Shown piece after piece: positions 32,525 through 38,507 of a stretch of 38,507 bases of DNA; positions within the stretch are counted from its first letter, which is position 1; every line of letters starts with the position of its first letter. The position numbers and the translations under genes were made by a program. The notes beneath the pieces were generated by a model. The model was not told the origin of the DNA and did not search any database. It worked only from the letters and a program-made list of their open reading frames with translations. Origin of the DNA: Bacteroidales bacterium. GTDB taxonomy: Bacteria > Bacteroidota > Bacteroidia > Bacteroidales > F082. Location of the stretch: the NCBI GenBank assembly GCA_017530365.1, contig JAFXMK010000032.1, positions 1-38,507 on the forward strand, read 5' to 3'.

Positions 32525-33403
32525 CTATAGGTTATCCTCCACGATATATTCCTCATTGATATACATACAGCAACCTGGATTTTGTTCGTATTTATCAATT
32601 GGCTTCTTCACCAATTGAAAAGGGAAAGCGTTTGGTTCGCCATATCTGTACTTCCAAGAGTCAAAATACTCCACCACACTCTCCTCTCCTTTGTACTTCA
32701 CTCTACAGCGCTTGTGAAACTTGGGGTCGAAATACTTCGCCAGATCGTCCCAATCCAAAAGAGCATCAATATCTGAAAGGAGACCCACCGAGTACCGGTT
32801 TTTTCCCTCTTCTTCATGCTCCACCACCTTATAACTTATATTCCCCAAATCACCTTCCATCACTTCAATCCATTTATACATCGCCAATTGTTCGTCAGTA
32901 CGAATGTCATTTTCTAACATGAAACGCATCAGCAAGTCAATGGGATTCAACCAACGTTCTGCCTCAATACGGAGGTGAAAATTGAACGAGATGCTCAAGT
33001 GCCATGATATTTCACGCCTAATGTCGAATGCACAGAACTTCCTTCTTTCGGGCGAAAGCACCTCGCGTCCGTACCTGACGATGTCGTGGCAATGCGAACC
33101 CGCATACGATTTACGCCCTAGGGCATAGTGAATTGAATACCACATCATGTCTCTTTCCATCCAGCGGTTGCTCAAGTTGACCACATCCTTGATTTTCTTA
33201 CGCTTCAAATAGTTTGCAATCTCAGCCGCCAATTCATGGAAAGCAGGTGTATCGTACTCAATGTCGCGATATACTTTGAACTGCTCCAGTATCTTGCGGC
33301 CACTCTTGCTGTTTTTGTCAGTTAATCCGATAGCGTATCTGTAGCCCATCCATATCAGCGATTCTTGGTAGAAATTGTCAGTCTTTTTGATTTTGTTTGT
33401 CAT
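32525..33403 (-). CDS. Hypothetical protein, AT-rich accessory gene
   Basis: The Met at 33403 gives 292 residues; an upstream Met at 33475 would add 24 basic residues with no homology-like pattern. The product is charged, helical in its first two thirds (LAAEIANYLKRKKIKDVV, RWMERDMMWYSIHYALG) and ends in a beta-rich part with several aromatic residues. There is no signal peptide, membrane helix or recognisable motif. Base composition is lower in GC than the operon to its left, and the gene is opposite in direction to its neighbours, so it is probably acquired. I do not recognise it. Confidence 0.65.
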   Translation of the reverse strand: MTNKIKKTDNFYQESLIWMGYRYAIGLTDKNSKSGRKILEQFKVYRDIEYDTPAFHELAAEIANYLKRKKIKDVVNLSNRWMERDMMWYSIHYALGRKSYAGSHCHDIVRYGREVLSPERRKFCAFDIRREISWHLSISFNFHLRIEAERWLNPIDLLMRFMLENDIRTDEQLAMYKWIEVMEGDLGNISYKVVEHEEEGKNRYSVGLLSDIDALLDWDDLAKYFDPKFHKRCRVKYKGEESVVEYFDSWKYRYGEPNAFPFQLVKKPIDKYEQNPGCCMYINEEYIVEDNL

Positions 33404-33560
33404 GGCTTTTCTGTTTTTTTGGTGTTTTTTACCTGTAAGTACCTTTTTTTCTGAAATGTTACATGTTTTCCCCATTTTTTTGAGGGTAAAATACTAGAAC
33501 AAATGAAACATTCGGCCCTCTTTTGCTACTTATTGGCGAAGTTGTAAAACACAAGTAGTT

Positions 33561-33887
33561 ATGACACCAACTCGTGAACAATTCAAAGAATTCATTGCCG
33601 CCGTGAAGAAGGCGCAGCAAAAAGAAGACAACTTAAACAAAGCATTGGAACTGATTTGGGATGATGACCAGGGTCAACATACCCCATTTTACATTTCACC
33701 ATTTTGGGATGCTATTTATAAAGCCTTCAACTTCATGTTTGGACTTGAAGATGATGAATATGTTGGGAATGAACTATCTTGGTGGTTGGAGGAAGCACCC
33801 CAAAATGAGGCAAAGTACTGGATTGATAAGAGAGAATATAACGTCAGCGATATTGACGCGTTCTATGATTTTCTGGTTGAGTTTTAA
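33561..33887 (+). CDS. Small acidic hypothetical protein
   Basis: The 108-residue product is acidic and aromatic-rich (ISPFWDAIYKAFNFMFG, LSWWLEEAP, YDFLVEF), helical and soluble. This look, and its lone place with a second small gene, resembles immunity proteins of toxin systems or phage-type anti-restriction proteins, but no toxin gene is beside it and I make no claim. It starts 158 bases from the divergent gene at 33403 and is followed after 15 bases by the next gene. Confidence 0.55.
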   Translation: MTPTREQFKEFIAAVKKAQQKEDNLNKALELIWDDDQGQHTPFYISPFWDAIYKAFNFMFGLEDDEYVGNELSWWLEEAPQNEAKYWIDKREYNVSDIDAFYDFLVEF

Positions 33888-33902
33888 AGGGAAATAGATG
33901 AT

Positions 33903-34151
33903 ATGAAAAAGAACAATATAACTGTAGTTGATAATATTACAACTTCAGCACCAAAATTCAAAATAGGTGATACCATATACTGGTATTGCGATAAGGAACA
34001 AAGAACACATCATGCTCGGGTGAAATATGTTAATTATGTTCATATTGGCGATTTTTACAACGATATCAATTATGAGGTCGAATCAATATGTTGTAGTGAA
34101 ATGAAAACTTTTTTTATTGACGAAAATGATGCCATGACGACAGATAATTAA
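33903..34151 (+). CDS. Small beta-barrel-like hypothetical protein
   Basis: The 82-residue product has an alternating hydrophobic pattern (APKFKIGDTIYWY, HARVKYVNYVHIG) that suggests an SH3-like beta barrel, and a pair of Cys near residues 62-63. The start is preceded by an A/T-rich leader with GGGAAATAGATG nearby. It is probably co-transcribed with the gene at 33561. The function is unknown. Confidence 0.5.
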   Translation: MKKNNITVVDNITTSAPKFKIGDTIYWYCDKEQRTHHARVKYVNYVHIGDFYNDINYEVESICCSEMKTFFIDENDAMTTDN

Positions 34152-34170
34152 ATAACAATGGATTTTTATG

Positions 34171-34178
34171 TATTTTTG
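34171..34178 (+). promoter_or_regulatory. TAnnTTTG promoter for the nuclease-helicase operon
   Basis: TATTTTTG matches the -7 box, 27 bases before the ATG at 34206. The three following genes overlap or lie within 15 bases of each other, so this would drive the whole cassette. Confidence 0.6.
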
Positions 34179-34205
34179 TGAAGCAATACTCCTACATTAT
34201 GAATA

Positions 34206-36308
34206 ATGATGATTAACCGTTATTTCTATAAGGCTTCAATAACAGATTTTACCAGTGATTCTTTGGACGTCATTTTCGGCAAGATAGCCCGAAATGACGA
34301 AGGGGATAGTGTGGCCGAACAAAAGTATGCCTGGTCTGAAGAGATTGAGATTATGCAGCAGGTGTTGTTACCATGGAAGGATGAAAACGGAGAAATCATA
34401 TTTGAGTATTCTATTCCTAGGCTTGGCAAACGCATCGATGTGGTCGTGTTGTTGAGAAGCATCGTGTTTGCCGTTGAGTTCAAGGCAGGCGAGGACGCCT
34501 ATCTACAGTCGGCCGTCGAGCAAGTGATGGATTATGCGCTTGACTTAAAGAATTTCCATCTGGCCAGTCATCATCGCACGATAGTACCGATTCTGGTGGC
34601 TACAGAGGCAAAAAAGAGCAGTCATGAATTGAGATTCTCGGTCTATGATGACCATATTTATAATCCACTTCTGACCAATACTGACAATCTGGGTAGACTG
34701 ATTGGTGAGGTGTTGGAGCGTGAGCAGGTACAGCCTTCTACTGCGGATGAATTTGCGGATTGGGCAATTAGCAGATACTCGCCAACGCCCACTATCATCG
34801 AAGCTGCAAGTGCATTGTATCAGAGTCATTCGGTGGAGGATATCACTCGTCATGAGGCTGCTGGTGCGGCATTGGAAGAGACGACACAGTTTGTGCTAGA
34901 TGTCATTACTCACAGTAAAGAACATGGCGAGAAGAGTATTTGTTTTGTGACAGGCGTGCCGGGTGCTGGCAAAACGCTTGTGGGACTGAATGTGGCTATT
35001 CAGCAGTCGATTAAAGCAGAAAATGACCCGACAGGCGAGCGCAATCTGGCGGTATATTTGTCAGGGAATGGCCCTTTGGTGAAGGTGTTGAAGGCTGCAT
35101 TGGCCAAGGATAAACAAAAACGTGAGTATGAAAAAGGCAACAAATGTAACATTACTGACGCTAAGCGCGAAGTGTCGCAGTTTATCCAGATCATTCACCG
35201 TTATCGTGGTAACATGTTGGCAAAAATCAAACTACCTATCACAGACGGAAAGTTAGAGATTGACGAGTCAAAATCAGTTGCCCATCACACAGCTGGACAC
35301 GGCGAGGTAGAACATGTGGCCATCTTCGATGAAGCACAGCGCTCCTGGGATTTAGATCATTTGGCGGGTTGGTTGGCACGGGGTGGTAGTCGTGGTGGAA
35401 TGAAGAAAATGCCAGCTTTCCCTATGTCGGAAGCCGAATTTCTTATATGGTCGCTCAACCTCCGTAAAGACTGGGCTGTTATCGTGTGTTTGGTAGGTGG
35501 TGGACAGGAAATCAATACAGGCGAGGCGGGTATTGGGGAATGGATTCGAGCCGTTAATGAAACATTCCCCGATTGGAAAGTGTATTTATCAAAACACCTT
35601 ACTGATAAGGAATATGCAGAAGGTAATATAGCAGAATTAGTTAGTCATAATCCCAATGCACAGCAAGTTGACCAATTGCATCTAGCTGTATCGATGCGTT
35701 CTTTCCGTGCCGAGAGTTTATCAAAGTTTGTTCATTGTGTGCTAGATAGAGATGTGATACAAGCTCAGATACTTTATCAATCGTTCAGAGACAAATACCC
35801 CGTTGTTTTGACACGTGATTTGGAACAAGCCAAAGCTTGGCTGGAAAAAAAGGCTCGTGGCTCGGAGCGATATGGATTGGTTGTATCGTCACAGGCGTAT
35901 CGTCTGAAACCCCTGGCTATCGATGTTCGTTTACAGCCCGATATAGAGAGTTGGTTCTTAGCCGATAAGAAGGATGTGCGTTCATCATTATTCTTGGAAG
36001 ATGCAGCCACAGAGTTCGATATCCAAGGATTGGAACTTGATTGGACTTGCCTTGTGTGGGATGGTGACTTCCGATATACTCCGAATGGTTGGGATCACAA
36101 CGCATTTAGAGGAAGCAAATGGCAGAAAATCCGCCAAAAAGAAGCACAATCATACCAACTTAATGCCTATCGTGTTTTATTGACTCGCGCTCGGCAAGGA
36201 ATGATTATCTGTGTTCCTGAAGGAAAACTTGAAGACCACACGCGACAACCGGAGTTTTATGATGGAACATTTGAATACCTAAAGTCAATTGGATTAGAAG
36301 TTATATGA
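34206..36308 (+). CDS. PD-(D/E)XK nuclease fused to Schlafen-group-3 (DUF2075) helicase
   Basis: The 700-residue product begins with a nuclease-like domain: Asp78 in GKRIDVVVLL, Glu91 and Lys93 in AVEFKAG, and Gln106 later, the layout of PD-(D/E)XK enzymes. A helicase core follows: GVPGAGKT (250-257), FDEAQRSWD (about 375-383), LVGGGQEINTGEAGIGEW, DIQGLELDW, and LLTRARQGMII near the end, matching the DUF2075/Schlafen group 3 family. I infer that it cuts and unwinds or translocates on nucleic acid, possibly as a defence effector. It overlaps the Nudix gene by ATGA. It is the first gene of a three-gene operon. Confidence 0.8.
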   Translation: MMINRYFYKASITDFTSDSLDVIFGKIARNDEGDSVAEQKYAWSEEIEIMQQVLLPWKDENGEIIFEYSIPRLGKRIDVVVLLRSIVFAVEFKAGEDAYLQSAVEQVMDYALDLKNFHLASHHRTIVPILVATEAKKSSHELRFSVYDDHIYNPLLTNTDNLGRLIGEVLEREQVQPSTADEFADWAISRYSPTPTIIEAASALYQSHSVEDITRHEAAGAALEETTQFVLDVITHSKEHGEKSICFVTGVPGAGKTLVGLNVAIQQSIKAENDPTGERNLAVYLSGNGPLVKVLKAALAKDKQKREYEKGNKCNITDAKREVSQFIQIIHRYRGNMLAKIKLPITDGKLEIDESKSVAHHTAGHGEVEHVAIFDEAQRSWDLDHLAGWLARGGSRGGMKKMPAFPMSEAEFLIWSLNLRKDWAVIVCLVGGGQEINTGEAGIGEWIRAVNETFPDWKVYLSKHLTDKEYAEGNIAELVSHNPNAQQVDQLHLAVSMRSFRAESLSKFVHCVLDRDVIQAQILYQSFRDKYPVVLTRDLEQAKAWLEKKARGSERYGLVVSSQAYRLKPLAIDVRLQPDIESWFLADKKDVRSSLFLEDAATEFDIQGLELDWTCLVWDGDFRYTPNGWDHNAFRGSKWQKIRQKEAQSYQLNAYRVLLTRARQGMIICVPEGKLEDHTRQPEFYDGTFEYLKSIGLEVI

Positions 36309-36691
36309 ACCATATCGTAGTCTCTGCTGCCATCATCCGCAAGGAAAACCGCATCTTCGCAACCCAACGAGGCTACGGCGAATGGAAGGACTGGTGGGAG
36401 TTTCCTGGAGGGAAAATGGAAGAGGGTGAAACACCAGAGGAAGCGCTAAAGAGAGAAATTCTCGAGGAGCTGTCAACGGATATCAGTGTGGATGAGTTCC
36501 TTTGCACTGTGGAGTATGACTATCCAAAGTTCCACCTTACCATGCACTGCTACTTGTGTTCGTTGCTAACAGAAGCACTTCATCTGAATGAGCACGAGGC
36601 AGCAAAATGGCTCTCGGAAAACGAGTTGGATAGCGTGAAGTGGCTTCCAGCGGATTTGGAGGTGATAGATAGAATTAGATGTCTGATGTAA
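36305..36691 (+). CDS. MutT-type Nudix hydrolase
   Basis: The 128-residue product has the complete Nudix box GGKMEEGETPEEALKREILE followed by EL (residues 38-59), with the metal-binding REILEE. The N-terminus (VVSAAIIRKENRIFATQRG) and WWEFPGG match 8-oxo-dGTP diphosphatases (MutT). It could clean oxidised nucleotides or hydrolyse a nucleotide signal; the neighbours make a role in a defence cassette worth testing. It starts inside the previous stop (ATGA). Confidence 0.85.
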   Translation: MNHIVVSAAIIRKENRIFATQRGYGEWKDWWEFPGGKMEEGETPEEALKREILEELSTDISVDEFLCTVEYDYPKFHLTMHCYLCSLLTEALHLNEHEAAKWLSENELDSVKWLPADLEVIDRIRCLM

Positions 36692-36705
36692 GATAAAACA
36701 ATACT

Positions 36706-37485
36706 ATGACAAACAACTGGACAGAAGAACAGATAACGGTAGTGCTGTATGAATATTGCCGGCGACCATTTGGTCAGTTTTCAGGAAAGAAGCCGTTTAT
36801 TATGGAACTTGGAAAACTGCTCCATCGTACTCCTGGAGCTATTGTCCGTAAGGTTGGTAATCTTGCCCACTTCGATCCCCAGATGAAAGCAAGAGGAGTA
36901 GGTGGTTTGGAGCATACAGGGAAGCTCGATGCAGTAGTGTGGAACCGCTATTTTGGCCATTGGGATCAACTTGCGTTTGATGCCGAGAAATTGATAGCAG
37001 CTTTCAAAGAAAAAGAATTAGAAACATCTTTGGAGGAATCGCTATCGATTGACCTCTCAACATTACCACAGGGAAAAGAACGCAAGCAAGAGATTAAACG
37101 TCGGATAAACCAAGATTTTTTTCGCAGAACTGTTCTTTCTTCGTACAACTTTAAATGCTGTATCACGGGAATTAACAATCCTGCACTCATACAGGCCAGT
37201 CATATCGTGGGCTGGAGTGAGGATGAAGAGAATCGTACTAACCCACAGAACGGTCTGTGTCTAAATGTCCTGTTTCACAAGGCTTATGACGAGAATCTAC
37301 TTGGTATATCACCTGATTATGAGGTTTTTATATCAGATCGATTCTTGGGAGAAAGGCTAAAAGAAGTTGATCCCGGAACAGTGAATTATATCAGAAGTTT
37401 CGATAGACAAAAACTAATCCTTCCAAGGCGATTCAGTCCAGATAGAGATATGCTTGCTTTGCATTTTGAGAAGTATAAGCACTAA
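36706..37485 (+). CDS. HNH endonuclease (predicted restriction type)
   Basis: The 259-residue product has an N-terminal helical domain (YEYCRRPFGQFSGKKP, LGKLLHRTPGAIVRKVGNLAHFDP) typical of predicted restriction HNH enzymes, and a C-terminal HNH_2-type domain with CCITGINNPALIQASHIVGW, the Asn in NPQNGLCLN and His in LFHKAYD. The second of the CxxC Cys pairs is absent, so zinc binding is not obvious. It begins 15 bases after the Nudix stop. The enzyme would cut double-stranded DNA, perhaps modified or unmodified phage DNA. No methylase is in the window. Confidence 0.82.
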   Translation: MTNNWTEEQITVVLYEYCRRPFGQFSGKKPFIMELGKLLHRTPGAIVRKVGNLAHFDPQMKARGVGGLEHTGKLDAVVWNRYFGHWDQLAFDAEKLIAAFKEKELETSLEESLSIDLSTLPQGKERKQEIKRRINQDFFRRTVLSSYNFKCCITGINNPALIQASHIVGWSEDEENRTNPQNGLCLNVLFHKAYDENLLGISPDYEVFISDRFLGERLKEVDPGTVNYIRSFDRQKLILPRRFSPDRDMLALHFEKYKH

Positions 37486-37516
37486 TTGTCAATGGATTAG
37501 GAAGTTATTGATTGAA

Positions 37517-37524
37517 TAATTTTG
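37517..37524 (+). promoter_or_regulatory. TAnnTTTG promoter
   Basis: TAATTTTG matches the -7 box, between the HNH gene stop and the small gene that follows. Confidence 0.5.
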
Positions 37525-37591
37525 CTGTCCAGTTGTAACATTTTCCTGTTTCATGGTACTATATGATGGAAAGCAATTAAACAATAGCATC

Positions 37592-37858
37592 ATGAATAAG
37601 TCGGCTTATGCAAATTTATGGAGTTTTTTTAACGAGTATCTACCAGGTTATTACTCGAGAAATGACGTACTAAAAAGCGACATCCTTTTTCGTTTCCTTG
37701 AAGGTGATGAAATAAGCGAAAGCAACATGGAATGGATTAAAGAAGAATATGGTGACGATGTGCTGCGTATTAGACAGGAATGCCAACGCTTGGACACGTT
37801 GTTTTTTACCGAATCATTACAAGCGTTTTATGACCAGCTAATCCGTAATAGACCATGA
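37592..37858 (+). CDS. Small hypothetical protein
   Basis: The Met at 37592 gives 88 residues; an earlier ATG at 37553 is in frame and also after the promoter, so the start is not settled. The product is acidic and helical (NLWSFFNEYLPGYYSR, ILFRFLEGDEI, MEWIKEEYGDDVLRIRQEC) with no motif I recognise. It could be a late member of the neighbouring cassette or a separate gene with its own promoter. Confidence 0.5.
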   Translation: MNKSAYANLWSFFNEYLPGYYSRNDVLKSDILFRFLEGDEISESNMEWIKEEYGDDVLRIRQECQRLDTLFFTESLQAFYDQLIRNRP

Positions 37859-37869
37859 AAACAACATCC

Positions 37870-37899
37870 TTTGCGTTTTACCTTTTTTACCTATCTTTG
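37870..37899 (+). promoter_or_regulatory. Complete -33/-7 promoter for the sugar kinase
   Basis: TTTG at 37870-37873 and TATCTTTG at 37892-37899 are separated by 18 bases, both boxes of the Bacteroidota promoter. The start codon follows 5 bases after the -7 box, so the leader is very short. Confidence 0.6.
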
Positions 37900-37904
37900 C
37901 AATC

Positions 37905-38507
37905 ATGACTAACCCTCGCGTCCTCGGTATCGGAGAAACCGTCCTCGACATCCTGTTCAAGGATGACCAACCCCTAAAAGCGGTCCCGGGCGGCTCGACG
38001 TTCAATAGCATCGTCTCACTAGGAAGGGCAGGGGTAAACTGTGCCATGGTGACGGAAGTGGGGGGCGACCACGTAGGCGATCTGGTATGTAACTACCTGA
38101 AAGAGAATGGCGTTTCTTCGGAATATGTCTGCCGTTGCGAAAAGGCCAAATCACCCATTTCGCTGGCGTTCCTCGATGAGCATAACGATGCGCAATACGT
38201 GTTCTATAAAGATCCATCGCCCGCTGCACTCAGCGGAAAACTGCCGGAGTTTAACAGCGACGACGTGGTGCTCTTCGGGTCGTTCTTCGCCATCAATCCG
38301 GCCATACGTCAAAAAGTGGTCGGTTTGCTGCGTAAGGCGCACGAAGCGGGGGCTTGGCTTTATTATGATGTCAACTTCCGCAAAAACTATATCGCCGATA
38401 TCCCTGTCCTGAAGCCAAATGTCGAAGAGAACATGAGTTTGGCCAACGTGGTGCGTGGGTCGATGGAGGATTTCAACTATCTGTACGGCCTGAATGACGG
38501 TGATGCC
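37905..38507 (+). CDS. PfkB-family carbohydrate kinase, 3' end outside window
   Basis: The 201 visible residues include the first PfkB signature (PGGSTFNSIVSLGRAG, about residues 28-43), the substrate-binding GIGETVLDIL at the N-terminus, and VGGDHVGD. The later DYDVNFRKN pattern (YYDVNFRKN, about 158-166) fits fructokinase-type enzymes. The C-terminal DTxGAGD motif that holds the catalytic Asp would be beyond the window. The enzyme phosphorylates a sugar such as fructose with ATP in the cytoplasm; the exact substrate is open. Confidence 0.88.
   Translation, partial: MTNPRVLGIGETVLDILFKDDQPLKAVPGGSTFNSIVSLGRAGVNCAMVTEVGGDHVGDLVCNYLKENGVSSEYVCRCEKAKSPISLAFLDEHNDAQYVFYKDPSPAALSGKLPEFNSDDVVLFGSFFAINPAIRQKVVGLLRKAHEAGAWLYYDVNFRKNYIADIPVLKPNVEENMSLANVVRGSMEDFNYLYGLNDGDA

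Overview
The window looks like a Bacteroidales (Bacteroidota) chromosome carrying most of an integrated phage. Evidence for the host: promoters of the Bacteroidota form TAnnTTTG in front of many genes, A-rich leaders rather than Shine-Dalgarno sequences, lipoprotein-rich gene families, an S46 dipeptidyl-peptidase, membrane-bound TPR/LuxR-type regulators and carboxypeptidase-regulatory-like secreted proteins. I cannot name genus or species.

Region 1 (1 to about 11,820) is the right-hand part of a GC-rich prophage; the left end lies outside the window. All genes run rightward except the integrase (10524-11657, minus). The layout is a candidate virion structural protein (384-974), a strong hairpin, then a tight run of short genes in which twelve products carry one membrane segment. 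They include an HExxH metalloprotease, an NlpC/P60 peptidase and a P5-type muralytic protein. A unimolecular-spanin-like lipoprotein and a 982-residue receptor-binding protein with an AT-rich core follow. No tail or tape-measure gene is seen. I infer a temperate phage with a membrane-containing virion. This is the strongest candidate for something poorly described.

The prophage ends in a 3' tRNA-like fragment, a hairpin and four GTGCAG repeats. It abuts, and seems to have cut off, the 3' end of a host TPR regulator gene (11820-13184), which also has an in-frame stop.

Region 2 (13.2-23.9 kb) is ordinary chromosome: two related lipoproteins, a secreted beta-propeller-like protein translationally coupled to a membrane-bound LuxR-type regulator, a DUF5618-like gene, three tandem secreted paralogues, an S46 peptidase with DPP11-type residues and a GNAT acetyltransferase.

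Region 3 (23.9-34.2 kb) holds a possible 29-residue ORF with its own promoter, a Fic protein with a repeat-encoded hinge, an exported flavodoxin, a YqaA-type membrane protein, and an operon led by a 1565-residue exonuclease-RecQ-UvrD-like fusion followed by a DUF5131 protein and an ICMT/PEMT-like methyltransferase. AT-rich genes of unknown function follow.

Region 4 (34.2-37.9 kb) is a compact operon with its own promoter: a PD-(D/E)XK nuclease fused to a Schlafen-group-3 (DUF2075) helicase, a MutT-type Nudix hydrolase and an HNH endonuclease, a plausible defence cassette. A small hypothetical gene and the start of a PfkB-family sugar kinase close the window.
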